Source of the DNA: Pluralibacter gergoviae ATCC 33028 = NBRC 105706
GTDB taxonomy: Bacteria > Pseudomonadota > Gammaproteobacteria > Enterobacterales > Enterobacteriaceae
NCBI RefSeq assembly: GCF_001598855.1
Contig: NZ_BCZS01000016.1
Coordinates: 62,001 to 126,000 of the forward strand
Direction of reading: 5' to 3'
DNA length: 64,000 nucleotides
Below the pieces are notes generated by a model. That model was not told the DNA's origin and did no database searches. It saw only the letters and a list, made by a program, of their open reading frames with translations. Below, piece by piece: positions 25,548 to 34,308 of the stretch. The position numbers and the translations under genes are program-made. How positions within the stretch are numbered: position 1 is the stretch's first letter; the number at the start of each line of letters is the position of its first letter.

Positions 25548-26302
25548 GCTTTTTCTCCAAAAAAATCCACCAGCGCCGCGCTAAAGGCTTCCGGCGCTTC
25601 GACGTTGGACAGGTGCGAGGCGGGTAACACCACCCGCCTGCTGCCCGCGATCTGCTGATGCAGGAAATCGGCGTCGGCCACGGTGGTAACCGGATCGTGC
25701 TCGCCGGCGATAATCAGCACCGGCGCGCTGATGGCGGCCACTTCCGCCCGCAGGTCGGCCCCGGCCAGCGCCTCGCAGCACTCGGCGTAGCCTTCCGGAT
25801 CCTGCTGCGCCAGCGTGTGGATCAGCGGCTCGACCACCTCCGGCGCGTGCTGGCGAAACTCGGGGGTAAACCAGCGGTCGGCGGTGCCTGCCGCCACCAC
25901 GCCGAGCCCCTCCTCCCGCACCGCGCGGGCGCGGGAGAGCCAGGCCGACTGTTCGCCGATTTTGGCGGCGGTGTTGGCCACGGCCAGAGCGTGAAAGCGC
26001 TCCGGGGCAAAGCGCGCCAGCCACAGGCCGGTCAGGCCGCCGACCGAAATGCCGCAGAAAAAGGCTTTGTCGATATTCAGGCTATCGAGCAGCTCAACCA
26101 CGTCTTCGCCGAGCTGGGCGAGGGTGACTTTCCCGCGCTTCGCGGTCTGTCCGTGGCCGTGGGTATCGTAGCGCAGCACGCGAAAGCGCGCGGTCAGCGC
26201 CGCCAGCTGCGGCTGCCACAGCGCGGTGGTGGTGCCCATCGAGTTAGAGAGAACCACCACCGGTGCCTCTTCGGGGCCATCAAGCTGATAGTGAATCGTC
26301 AT
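25544..26302 (-). CDS. pcaD: PcaD, 3-oxoadipate enol-lactonase
   Basis: 252-residue alpha/beta hydrolase. It opens 3-oxoadipate enol-lactone, the step where the catechol and protocatechuate branches meet, so it can serve both the pca genes here and the ben-cat pathway 15 kb away. The nucleophile elbow is CGISVGG (near residue 87); the acid is in GEHDPV and the histidine in ASHLSNVEAP. The ATG overlaps the pcaB stop by four bases, and the gene overlaps pcaC in the same way. Confidence 0.95.
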   Translation of the reverse strand: MTIHYQLDGPEEAPVVVLSNSMGTTTALWQPQLAALTARFRVLRYDTHGHGQTAKRGKVTLAQLGEDVVELLDSLNIDKAFFCGISVGGLTGLWLARFAPERFHALAVANTAAKIGEQSAWLSRARAVREEGLGVVAAGTADRWFTPEFRQHAPEVVEPLIHTLAQQDPEGYAECCEALAGADLRAEVAAISAPVLIIAGEHDPVTTVADADFLHQQIAGSRRVVLPASHLSNVEAPEAFSAALVDFFGEKA

Positions 26303-27645
26303 GCGTGTTGCTCCTTATAGCGCGCCAGGACCTGACGCACAAAACGGTTGGCGCTGCCGGTGCCCCGGGCGGGGTCCAGCAGCTGCGTAAGCTGTTGTTC
26401 GCTGAAGTGGGCACTCATCTGCGGATCGGCCGTCAGCAGGGCGAGCAGCGGGCGTTTCTCGTCGAGCGCCCGGTGGCAAAGGGCTTCGATATGGTGATGC
26501 GCCGCCTGTTTGCCAATGTGCGCCGCCAGGGCCAGGGTCGCGGACTCGGCCATGATCAGGCCGTGGGTAATGTCGAGATCGGCGCGCATCTTGTCGCTAT
26601 CGACCCGCATCCCCTGCACCAGCTGCGTGGTCTGCACCAGCGCGCCGCCGGTGAGCATCAGCAGCTCGGGCAGCACTTCCCACTCCGCCTGCCAGCCGCC
26701 GAGCGCCCGCTCGTGCTGCTGGACCTGGCCGCCGTAGAGGGTCGCCATCAGCCCCGGCGTGCGCTGGGCGGCGGTGAGGATTGCCGCGCAGCCCACCGGG
26801 TTGCGCTTGTGGGGCATGGCCGACGAACCGCCGCGCCCTTCCGCCACCGGCTCGCCCACTTCCGCCACTTCGGTCTGCATCAGCAGGGCGAAATCGCCGG
26901 CGAATTTGCCCAGCGTGCCGCAGACCCCGGCGTACCAGTGTCCGACCTCCAGCAGCCGGTCGCGCTGGCTGTGCCAGGGCGTATCCGCCCCGGCAAGATC
27001 CAGTTCGCGGGCCAGCTGCGCCGCGACGGCCTGCGCGTCATCCCCCAGCGATGCCAGGGTACCCGCCGCGCCGCCGAACTGCAGGGTCAGCGCCCCTGCG
27101 CGCACGGCGTCGAGCCGCTGCCGCCAGCGCAGCAGCGCGTCGAGGGTGCCCGCCAGCTTAAGGCCGAAGGTGACCGGCAGCGCGTGCTGCATCCAGGTGC
27201 GGCCCGGCATTGCGGTATCCTGATAGCTAGCCGCCTGCCGCGCCAGCGCCGCCAGCAGGGCGTCCAGCTGCCCCTGCGTCCAGTCGAGGGCGTTGCGCAG
27301 CTGCAGGACAAAGCCGGTGTCGATGGCGTCCTGACTGGTGGCGCCCCAGTGGACGTAGCGCGCCGCGTCGCCGTCAGCCGCCTTAACGGCTGCCGTCAGC
27401 TGCCTGACCAGCGGAATCGCAAGGTTGCCGGCCCCGGCGGCGGCCTGCGCCAGCGCGGCAAAATCAATCTGCCCGGCGCTGCAGGCCGCTTCAATAGCGG
27501 GCACCGCCGCCGCAGGAATGACGCCGGCCTGCGCCTCGGCGCGGGCCAGGGCGGCCTCGAAGTCGAGCATCCCCTGCACCGTCCGCGCATCGCTGAATAT
27601 CTCCGCCAGCGCGCTGCCGCGCGCCAGCGGCGTCAATAGATCCAT
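26299..27645 (-). CDS. pcaB: PcaB, 3-carboxy-cis,cis-muconate cycloisomerase
   Basis: 448 residues of the fumarase/aspartase superfamily. It cyclises 3-carboxy-cis,cis-muconate to 4-carboxymuconolactone. The family signature loop GSSAMPHKRNP is at about residue 272. The N-terminal region (LTPLARGSALAEIFSD) is as in proteobacterial PcaB enzymes. It overlaps pcaD by four bases and follows pcaF by 18 bases. It is not muconate cycloisomerase of the catechol branch (CatB), which belongs to the enolase superfamily. Confidence 0.95.
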   Translation of the reverse strand: MDLLTPLARGSALAEIFSDARTVQGMLDFEAALARAEAQAGVIPAAAVPAIEAACSAGQIDFAALAQAAAGAGNLAIPLVRQLTAAVKAADGDAARYVHWGATSQDAIDTGFVLQLRNALDWTQGQLDALLAALARQAASYQDTAMPGRTWMQHALPVTFGLKLAGTLDALLRWRQRLDAVRAGALTLQFGGAAGTLASLGDDAQAVAAQLARELDLAGADTPWHSQRDRLLEVGHWYAGVCGTLGKFAGDFALLMQTEVAEVGEPVAEGRGGSSAMPHKRNPVGCAAILTAAQRTPGLMATLYGGQVQQHERALGGWQAEWEVLPELLMLTGGALVQTTQLVQGMRVDSDKMRADLDITHGLIMAESATLALAAHIGKQAAHHHIEALCHRALDEKRPLLALLTADPQMSAHFSEQQLTQLLDPARGTGSANRFVRQVLARYKEQHA

Positions 27646-27663
27646 GCCCCTTCCTTCTGTCCG

Positions 27664-28866
27664 TTATACCCGTTCAATGATCAGCGCGATCCCCTGGCCG
27701 ACGCCGATGCACATGGTGCACAGGGCGTAGCGGCCGCCGGTGCGCCGCAGCTGATAGGCCGCCGTCATCGCCAGCCGGCCGCCGGATGCCCCGAGAGGAT
27801 GCCCCAGCGCGATCGCCCCGCCGTTAGGGTTAACGTGCGCCGCATCGTCCGGCAGGCCCAGGCTGCGGGTGACCGCCAGCGCCTGGGCGGCGAAGGCTTC
27901 ATTCAACTCGATGACGTCCATCTGGTCCAGCGTTAATCCGGTCTGGGCCAGCACTTTACGCACCGCGGGCGACGGCCCGAAGCCCATAATGCGCGGCGCC
28001 ACCCCGGCGGTGGCAATCCCGACCACCCGCACCAGCGGCTGCAGATCGTGCTCGCGCAGCGCCCGTTCGCCGGCCAGCAGCAGCGCGCAGGCGCCGTCGT
28101 TGACGCCGGAGGCGTTGCCCGCCGTCACGCTGCCGTCGGCGCGCACCACCCCTTTCAGTTTAGCCAGCGCCTCAGCAGATGTGCTGCGCGGATGCTCGTC
28201 GCGGGTGAAATTGAGCGGCTCGCCCTTGCGCTGCGGGACGGACACGGCGATCAGCTCGTCGTCAAACGCGCCCTGCTCCTGGGCGCGGGCGGTGCGCTGC
28301 TGGCTGCGCAGGGCGAAGGCGTCCTGATCGGCGCGGGAGATGTTAAATTCGTCGGCGACGTTTTCCGCCGTTTCCGGCATCGAATCAACGCCGTACAGCG
28401 TCTTCATCAGCGGGTTGATAAAGCGCCAGCCGATGGTGGTGTCTTCCATCTTCATGCTGCGGCTGAAGGCGCTCTCCGCCTTGCCCATCACGAAGGGGGC
28501 CCGGGACATGCTCTCAACGCCGCCGGCGATCATCAGCTGCGTTTCGCCGCTCTTAATCGCCCGCGCCGCCACGCCGATAGCGTCGAGGCTGGAGCCGCAC
28601 AGGCGGTTAACGGTACTGCCCGGCACCGTCTCCGGCAGCCCGGCCAGCAGCAGGGCCATGCGGGCGACGTTGCGGTTGTCCTCTCCGGCCTGGTTGGCGC
28701 AGCCGTAAATCACATCGTCAATAAAAGCCGGATCCAGCCCGGGATTGCGCGCCAGCAGCGCTTTAAGCGGCAGCGCGGCCAGATCGTCGGCGCGAACGGT
28801 TGAGAGCGTACCGCCGAAGCGGCCGAAGGGCGTGCGGACCGCATCGCAGATAAATGCCTGAGTCAT
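27664..28866 (-). CDS. pcaF: PcaF, 3-oxoadipyl-CoA thiolase
   Basis: 400 residues, a thiolase of the usual length. It splits 3-oxoadipyl-CoA into succinyl-CoA and acetyl-CoA, the last step of the pathway. The nucleophilic cysteine is in RLCGSSLDAIG (about residue 90), the histidine in GHPLGASGGR (about 356), and the second cysteine in CTMCIGVGQG (about 386). A REP-like hairpin lies in the gap between pcaJ and this gene, which may alter the relative amounts of mRNA. Confidence 0.95.
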   Translation of the reverse strand: MTQAFICDAVRTPFGRFGGTLSTVRADDLAALPLKALLARNPGLDPAFIDDVIYGCANQAGEDNRNVARMALLLAGLPETVPGSTVNRLCGSSLDAIGVAARAIKSGETQLMIAGGVESMSRAPFVMGKAESAFSRSMKMEDTTIGWRFINPLMKTLYGVDSMPETAENVADEFNISRADQDAFALRSQQRTARAQEQGAFDDELIAVSVPQRKGEPLNFTRDEHPRSTSAEALAKLKGVVRADGSVTAGNASGVNDGACALLLAGERALREHDLQPLVRVVGIATAGVAPRIMGFGPSPAVRKVLAQTGLTLDQMDVIELNEAFAAQALAVTRSLGLPDDAAHVNPNGGAIALGHPLGASGGRLAMTAAYQLRRTGGRYALCTMCIGVGQGIALIIERV

Positions 28867-28887
28867 AAGTGTTCCTTAAAGTGACAT

Positions 28888-28916
28888 CGCCGGGCGGCGC
28901 TGCGCGCGCCCGGGTG
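28888..28916. repeat. REP-like hairpin between pcaJ and pcaF
   Basis: A G+C-rich imperfect palindrome (CGCCGGGCGGCGCTGCGC then GCGCCCGGGTG) of the REP type seen twice more near tus. It lies inside the pca operon in the 57-base gap between pcaJ and pcaF, where REP elements can slow mRNA decay or cause partial termination. Confidence 0.55.
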
Positions 28917-28923
28917 AAGAGGG

Positions 28924-29583
28924 TTACAGAGCGTTAGCCGCCGGTTCGCGCAGGCGCAGCGCCACGGGCGTGATGCGCTGCAGCTCTTCAAAGGTGAGGC
29001 CGTCAACCATTTCGCGCACCACCGGGCCGCTGTCGGTGATATCGATCACCGCCAGGTCGGTATAGATGCGGCTGACGCAGCCGACGCCGGTCAGCGGATA
29101 GGTACAGTGCTCCACCAGCTTGCTCTGACCGTCGCGGGTCAGGTGATCCATCATCACGAATACGTCCCTGGCGCCAATGGCCAGATCCATTGCCCCGCCG
29201 ACCGCCGGAATGGAATCCGGCGCGCCGGTGCTCCAGTTGGCGAGATCGCCGCTGGCGGAGACCTGATAGGCGCCCAGCACGCAGATATCGAGGTGGCCGC
29301 CGCGCATCATGGCGAAGGAGTCGCCGTGGTGGAAGAAGCAGCCGCCGGGCAGCAGGGTCACCAGCTCTTTACCGGCGTTAATCAGCTCCGGGTCTTCATC
29401 GCCGGGCTGCGGCTTCGGTCCCATGCCGAGCAGGCCGTTTTCGCTGTGCAGAAACACCTCTTTATCGGCGGGCAGGTAGTTGGCAATGCGGGTCGGCAGG
29501 CCAATGCCGAGGTTAACGTAGGCGCCCTCGGGGATATCCTGGGCGACGCGTTTCGCCATTTCATCGCGGGTAAGCTTTTGCAT
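28924..29583 (-). CDS. pcaJ: PcaJ, 3-oxoadipate CoA-transferase subunit B
   Basis: 219 residues of the CoA-transferase beta family. With PcaI it moves CoA from succinyl-CoA to 3-oxoadipate. The catalytic glutamate sits in the SENGLLGMGP motif at about residues 48-57. NLGIGLPT near residue 23 is also characteristic. It follows pcaI by 11 bases, and GGACG-type sequence precedes its ATG. The product works in the cytoplasm as a heteromer with PcaI. Confidence 0.94.
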   Translation of the reverse strand: MQKLTRDEMAKRVAQDIPEGAYVNLGIGLPTRIANYLPADKEVFLHSENGLLGMGPKPQPGDEDPELINAGKELVTLLPGGCFFHHGDSFAMMRGGHLDICVLGAYQVSASGDLANWSTGAPDSIPAVGGAMDLAIGARDVFVMMDHLTRDGQSKLVEHCTYPLTGVGCVSRIYTDLAVIDITDSGPVVREMVDGLTFEELQRITPVALRLREPAANAL

Positions 29584-29594
29584 GGTTATCGTCC

Positions 29595-30281
29595 TCAGGC
29601 GCTCTGGGCGGCAGTCAGGTTTTGCAGGGAGAAGAGGCGCTGGACAAAGATGCCCGGCGTTACCACCGCTTCCGGATCGAGGTCGCCCAGCGGCACCAGT
29701 TCGGAGACTTCGGCCACGGTCACCGTCGCCGCCATCGCCATGATGGGGCCAAAATTGCGGGCCGCCTTGCGGTACACCAGGTTGCCCCAGCGGTCGCCGC
29801 GGTGGGCTTTGATCAGTGCGTAGTCGGCGCGAATGGGATACTCCAGCACGTAGTGGCGGCCGTCAATTTCGCGCACCTCTTTGCCTTCGGCCAGCACGGT
29901 GCCGTAGCCGGTTGGGGTAAACACCGCGCCCAGCCCGGAGCCGGCGGCCTGAATGCGGCAGGCCAGGTTGCCCTGCGGCACCAGCTCCAGCTCGACTTCG
30001 CCCCGGCGATAGAGATCGTCAAAAATCTGTGAATCGACCTGGCGCGGGAAGGAGCAAATCATCTTGCGTACCCGCCCGGCCTTGAGCAGCGCGGCCAGCC
30101 CCACTTCGCCGTTGCCGGCGTTGTTGTTAATGATGGTCAGGTCCCGGGCCCCCTGGGCTATCAGGGCATCGATCAGGTAGGTGGGCTGTCCGGCGGGGCC
30201 AAAGCCGCCGATCATAATGGTGGCGCCGTCGGGGATCCCGGCGACGGCCTGCTCCAGCGTCTGCACGCTTTTATCGATCAT
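29595..30281 (-). CDS. pcaI: PcaI, 3-oxoadipate CoA-transferase subunit A
   Basis: 228 residues of the CoA-transferase alpha family. The CoA-binding motif GGFGPAGQP lies near residue 23, and NNNAGNGEVGLAALL near 51. It is the first gene of pcaIJFBDC, read leftward from the promoter shared with pcaR. AAGGAGC precedes the ATG at 30281. No protocatechuate 3,4-dioxygenase gene (pcaGH) is in the operon or the window, so that substrate must be opened by an enzyme encoded elsewhere. Confidence 0.94.
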   Translation of the reverse strand: MIDKSVQTLEQAVAGIPDGATIMIGGFGPAGQPTYLIDALIAQGARDLTIINNNAGNGEVGLAALLKAGRVRKMICSFPRQVDSQIFDDLYRRGEVELELVPQGNLACRIQAAGSGLGAVFTPTGYGTVLAEGKEVREIDGRHYVLEYPIRADYALIKAHRGDRWGNLVYRKAARNFGPIMAMAATVTVAEVSELVPLGDLDPEAVVTPGIFVQRLFSLQNLTAAQSA

Positions 30282-30392
30282 CAGGTTGCTCCTTACCGTG
30301 CGGTTATCGCACTTTATTTATTCGCTGTTCGCTAAAGGGTTTTGTTCTTTATTGGCTGAAAATGTGACCTGCCATCCAATGTCGGTCAAGGG

Positions 30393-30420
30393 CGATAATC
30401 GAAATATGGTGCGATAATCG
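30393..30420. promoter_or_regulatory. Paired PcaR-type operator at pcaI / pcaR
   Basis: Two identical CGATAATCG sites at 30393-30401 and 30412-30420, starting 19 bp apart. The second lies in GTGCGATAATCGAAC, which differs at one base from the P. putida PcaR site as I remember it. Position, between divergent pcaI and pcaR, fits both activation of the operon and autoregulation. Confidence 0.75.
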
Positions 30421-30475
30421 AACATGCTGTATCTTTGTTTCCAGAATGTGATCAACGACAAATACAGAGGTGAAC

Positions 30476-31282
30476 ATGACCCGCCATCCCGACGATGTTC
30501 TGAGCAGCGACGCCGATCCGTTTAAGGGAGATCCGAACTTTATGGCTTCGCTGGCGCGCGGGCTGGAGGTGCTGCAGGCCTTTACCCCGCAGCGGCCGCT
30601 GCTGTCGATTTCGCAAATCAGCCAGAAGACGGGCATTCCGCGCGCGGCGGTGCGCCGCTGCCTCTACACGCTCGGCAAGCTGGGGTTCGTTTACGCGGAA
30701 GACGGCAAGAATTTTCAGCTGCGCCCGCGGGTGCTCTCCCTGGGCCACGCCTGGCTCGCCTCAACGCCGCTGGCCCGCTCGGCGCAGCCGGTGCTCAGGC
30801 ACCTGAGCGAGATGCTTAACGAGTCGTGCTCCATCGCCACCCTCGACGGCGACGACATTCTCTACATCGCCCGCGCCTCCAGTTCGCGGATCATGACTAT
30901 CGATCTGGATATCGGCAGCCGCCTGCCCGCCTGGGCAACCTCAATGGGCCGCGTGCTGCTGAGCCATCAGCCGGAGGAGAAGCTGAACGATATGCTGGGA
31001 CGGGTGACGATGATCCGCTATACGCCGCAGACGGTGGATTCGGTGAGCAAGCTGCGCGCCCTGCTGAAGACGGTGCGCGAGCAGGGCTACGCCCTGAACG
31101 ATCAGGAGCTGGAAATGGGGCTGCGATCGCTGGCGGTGCCGCTGTTTAATGCCCAGGGCCACGCGGTGGCGGCGCTGAACGTCGGCGTTCACGCCGCCCA
31201 GGTGTCCACCGGCGAAATGCTCGACCGGGTGCTGCCCGAGCTGCAAAAGGCGCAGCACGAGCTGGCGCTGCTGCTGCGCTAG
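30476..31282 (+). CDS. pcaR: PcaR, IclR-family regulator of the pca operon
   Basis: 268 residues from the ATG at 30476, which follows AGAGG by five bases. The helix-turn-helix (about 20-75) includes PRAAVRRCLYTL; the effector domain has ATLDGDDILYIAR and SRLPAWATSMGRVLL. It is close to the regulator at 11199: in the 51-residue stretch beginning FMxSLARGLEVL I count about 40 identities. It is divergent from pcaI with the paired operator between, as expected for PcaR, which activates pca genes with 3-oxoadipate. Its last four bases overlap the smrA end on the other strand. Confidence 0.92.
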   Translation: MTRHPDDVLSSDADPFKGDPNFMASLARGLEVLQAFTPQRPLLSISQISQKTGIPRAAVRRCLYTLGKLGFVYAEDGKNFQLRPRVLSLGHAWLASTPLARSAQPVLRHLSEMLNESCSIATLDGDDILYIARASSSRIMTIDLDIGSRLPAWATSMGRVLLSHQPEEKLNDMLGRVTMIRYTPQTVDSVSKLRALLKTVREQGYALNDQELEMGLRSLAVPLFNAQGHAVAALNVGVHAAQVSTGEMLDRVLPELQKAQHELALLLR

Positions 31283-31842
31283 CGGCTGCGCTTGGCGTGG
31301 CGCTCCCAGGTGTCGCGCTTGGCCTCGGCGGATTTTTTCAGCGCCACGTAGCAGGCGCCGCTGCCGCCGTGGTGCGGCAGCGCGCAGCAGAAGGCCTGCA
31401 CCTCCTCAAATTCGCCGAGCCAGCGGGCAAGGTAGCTGCGCACAATATTCGCGTGGGAGCCCTCCTCTTTGCCCTTGCCGTGGATAATCAGCACGTTGCG
31501 CAGGCCGTCCTTCATCGCCTGATGGATGAACGCGAACAGCATCTGCCGGCACTGCTCTACCGGCTGGCGCAGCAGATTGAGGCTCGCCTGCTGGCTGTAC
31601 TTCCCCTGCCTGAGCTTGTCCAGCACGCCGCTCTGCAGCCCTTCGCGCTTAAATTCAAGCTGAACGTCGAGAGGCACCACCTCCAGAAAGCCGGTGGTGA
31701 GGAAGTTATCGAGCTGCAGGGTGTCAATTTTCTGCGGGGCGCGGCGGTTGCGCTGCGGCTGCCAGCGGGTTTCACCGCCGTGCTTCAGGGGCCGGACATC
31801 CTCCATGGCGTCAAGAAAAAGCGATTGGTCGTCAGGGTGCAT
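31279..31842 (-). CDS. smrA: SmrA, Smr-domain DNA endonuclease (YdaL)
   Basis: 187 residues, the E. coli YdaL length. The C-terminal Smr domain (about 80-170) has the LDVQLEFKREGLQ segment and the HGKGKEEGS loop with the conserved HGKG motif. Smr proteins nick DNA or RNA. I chose the ATG at 31842 because GGAGGAG lies just upstream; the frame is open to 31908. It is next to abgR as in E. coli, and its end overlaps the convergent pcaR by four bases. Here a pca cluster replaces the E. coli neighbour dgcM. Confidence 0.92.
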   Translation of the reverse strand: MHPDDQSLFLDAMEDVRPLKHGGETRWQPQRNRRAPQKIDTLQLDNFLTTGFLEVVPLDVQLEFKREGLQSGVLDKLRQGKYSQQASLNLLRQPVEQCRQMLFAFIHQAMKDGLRNVLIIHGKGKEEGSHANIVRSYLARWLGEFEEVQAFCCALPHHGGSGACYVALKKSAEAKRDTWERHAKRSR

Positions 31843-31904
31843 GAACGTCTCCTCCGGGTGCTGCGACGGCTGAAAAGGCACTATAGCCGCGCGGCGCCCG
31901 CGGC

Positions 31905-32840
31905 TCAACGCGTTTTGACGATGAGTGAGTCCGGGCGCAGCAGCGTCCGGCTCTGGCGGCGAAACAGATTAATCAGGGTCGCCGCCACCGGCGTCTGCTG
32001 GGCGTCGCGGCGCTGTATCAGGTAATAGGCCGCCGTCGGCAGCGCCTCCGCCACCGGGATCATCGCCAGCCGGTGGCTTATCAGCGCTCTGGTGCCGAGC
32101 TCCTCCGGCAAAATACTGAGAAAATCGCTCTGGGCCACGAGGCTGATGCAGGACGAAAAGGTTTCACACACGACGCCGATATCGGGGGCCTGCGCGCGGT
32201 GGGCAAACATCTCCTCCAGCTGCTTATAGTAGCTGCCCCTGGGCGTCGGCATGGTCCAGCTGTAGCGCAGCAGGTCGTCTATCGAACGCGCCGCCTGCGC
32301 CGGATGGCCGATGCGGCAGAAAACGGCAAAGCGTTTTTCAAACAGCTTCTCGAAGGCCAGCTCGTGATCGTAGGCGCCGCGATAGTAGGTGTTGATGGTG
32401 AAGTCCAGCTCGCCCTGCCGCAGTTCGCCAATCATCGACACCAGCTGCCCCTCCATGATCCTGACCTTCACCAGCGGATGCTGCTGGCGAAAGCGGGCGA
32501 TCACCGGCGGCATCAGGCTGTGGGAGACGCTGGCGCCCATGCCGATGCTGATCTGCCCGGCGTGACGCCCCAGGCGCTGCTGGATCTCCTCCTGGGCGGT
32601 GCGCAGCTCCTCCAGAACCAGGCTCGCATGTTGAAAAAAGCTCTCTCCGCATTCGGTCAGCGTCACGCCCTTGCTGCGGCGCATAAACAGCTGCGCCGCC
32701 ATGCCCTCCTCCAGCTCCTTAATCGCTTTGGTTAACGCCGGCTGCGACAGCTGCAGCACGCGGCTGGCGCCGCGAATGCTGCCCTGGCGGGCGACCTCCA
32801 CGAAGGCGCGGATCTGGTGAATTTTAATCTGAAAAGCCAT
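31905..32840 (-). CDS. abgR: AbgR, LysR-type regulator of the abg operon
   Basis: 311 residues: helix-turn-helix at about 8-67 (GSIRGASRVLQLSQPALTKA) and an effector domain to the C-terminus. It is divergent from abgA, as in E. coli, and is expected to control uptake and cleavage of p-aminobenzoyl-glutamate. 166 bases separate it from abgA, which should carry both promoters. Confidence 0.93.
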   Translation of the reverse strand: MAFQIKIHQIRAFVEVARQGSIRGASRVLQLSQPALTKAIKELEEGMAAQLFMRRSKGVTLTECGESFFQHASLVLEELRTAQEEIQQRLGRHAGQISIGMGASVSHSLMPPVIARFRQQHPLVKVRIMEGQLVSMIGELRQGELDFTINTYYRGAYDHELAFEKLFEKRFAVFCRIGHPAQAARSIDDLLRYSWTMPTPRGSYYKQLEEMFAHRAQAPDIGVVCETFSSCISLVAQSDFLSILPEELGTRALISHRLAMIPVAEALPTAAYYLIQRRDAQQTPVAATLINLFRRQSRTLLRPDSLIVKTR

Positions 32841-33006
32841 GCCTGCTCCGATAACCGCTGTTTATCAGACGTAAGAAAATGGCATCTACTGTAATACGGT
32901 GGGATGTGGCAGGTTAATCCTCAGGACGTTAAAAAGTTATTACTGATAAGCAATAGCTATAACACCGTGAATCAAGTCACACTTTTTTCTGATGACAGGA
33001 TATGCC

Positions 33007-34308
33007 ATGCACTCGCTGACTGAATATATCGCTACCCTCGCCCCCGACCTGCGCGCCTGGCGCCGCGACTTTCACCGCTACGCCGAATCCGGCTGGCAGG
33101 AGTTCCGCACCGCGGCCAAGGTTGCCGACATTCTTGACGGACTGGGCTATGAGCTGGCCGTTGGCCGCGACGTGGTTGACGCCGATAGCCGGATGGGCCT
33201 GCCCAATGCGCAGACGCTGGCGGCGGCTTATCAGCGCGCGCGCCAGCAGGGCGCGCCGGAACGCTGGCTGCCGGCCTTTGAGGGCGGTTTCACCGGGATC
33301 GTCGCCACCCTGCGCACCGGCAGGCCCGGACCGACGCTGGGCTTTCGCGTCGATATGGACGCCCTTGACCTGGAAGAGGACCGCGAAGAGAGCCATCGCC
33401 CGTTCCGCGAAGGATTTGCCTCCTGCAACGGCGGCATGATGCACGCCTGCGGCCACGACGGCCATACCGCCATCGGCCTCGGCCTGGCAACGGCGCTGAT
33501 GCACTACCGCGACAGGCTCTGCGGCACCGTCAGGCTGATTTTTCAGCCTGCCGAAGAGGGCACCCGCGGCGCGCGGGCGATGGTCGCCGCCGGGGCGCTC
33601 GACGGCCTGGACTATTTTACCGCGATTCATCTCGGCACCGGCGTCCCGGCGGGCACCGCGGTGTGCGGCGCGGACAACTTTATGGCCACCAGCAAATTTG
33701 ACGCCCGCTTTACCGGCGTGGCGGCCCACGCCGGCGGCAATCCCGAAGAGGGGCGTAACGCCCTGCTCGCCGCCGCCCAGGCGGCCCTCGGCCTGCACGC
33801 CATCGCCCCGCACAGCGCGGGGGCCTCAAGGGTCAACGTCGGCGTCATGCAGGCGGGCAGCGGGCGCAACGTCGTCCCGTCCTCCGCGCTGCTGAAGGTG
33901 GAAACCCGCGGCGAGACCGAAGCCGTTAACCAGTACGTCTATGACCGGGCGCAGGCGGTGATTCAGGGCGCGGCGGCCATGTACGGCGTCGGCGTTGAGG
34001 TGCAGATGATGGGGGCGGCCACCGCCTGCTCGCCCTCGCCCGCGTGGGTTGTCCGCCTGCAGACGCTGGCGGCGCAGGTGCCCGGCATCACGGAGGCGAT
34101 AGCGACGGTCGATGCGCCCGCCGGCTCCGAAGACGCCACCCTGATGATGGCCCGCGTACAGGCCGGGGGCGGCCAGGCCTCCTACATGATCTTCGGCACC
34201 GAACTGGCCGCCGGCCACCACCACGAGAAGTTTGATTTTGACGAGGCCACGCTGAGCGCGGCCGTGGAAACGCTGACCCGGATAGCGCTGAGCGCGGGAG
34301 AGCCATAA
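33007..34308 (+). CDS. abgA: AbgA, p-aminobenzoyl-glutamate hydrolase subunit A
   Basis: 433 residues of the M20 metallopeptidase family. With AbgB it cuts p-aminobenzoyl-glutamate, a folate breakdown product, to p-aminobenzoate and glutamate. The metal site motifs are visible: [12 protein letters not shown] (about 142-153) and [13 protein letters not shown] with paired glutamates (about 180-192). AGGA lies seven bases before the ATG at 33007; an upstream in-frame ATG at 32992 has no such site. Its stop shares one base with the abgB start. Confidence 0.95.
   Translation: MHSLTEYIATLAPDLRAWRRDFHRYAESGWQEFRTAAKVADILDGLGYELAVGRDVVDADSRMGLPNAQTLAAAYQRARQQGAPERWLPAFEGGFTGIVATLRTGRPGPTLGFRVDMDALDLEEDREESHRPFREGFASCNGGMMHACGHDGHTAIGLGLATALMHYRDRLCGTVRLIFQPAEEGTRGARAMVAAGALDGLDYFTAIHLGTGVPAGTAVCGADNFMATSKFDARFTGVAAHAGGNPEEGRNALLAAAQAALGLHAIAPHSAGASRVNVGVMQAGSGRNVVPSSALLKVETRGETEAVNQYVYDRAQAVIQGAAAMYGVGVEVQMMGAATACSPSPAWVVRLQTLAAQVPGITEAIATVDAPAGSEDATLMMARVQAGGGQASYMIFGTELAAGHHHEKFDFDEATLSAAVETLTRIALSAGEP

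Noticed and set aside
26263-27639. Long open frame (458 codons) opposite pcaB
   Set aside because: It is fully antisense to a clear gene, has a His/Arg/Gln-rich composition typical of the opposite strand of G+C-rich genes, and shows no domain.
26299-27645. PcaB as the muconate cycloisomerase (CatB) missing from the ben-cat cluster
   Set aside because: The protein belongs to the fumarase/aspartase superfamily and has the PcaB signature; CatB enzymes belong to the enolase superfamily.
25155-31282. Complete protocatechuate pathway
   Set aside because: No intradiol dioxygenase of the PcaG/PcaH type is present in or next to the operon.
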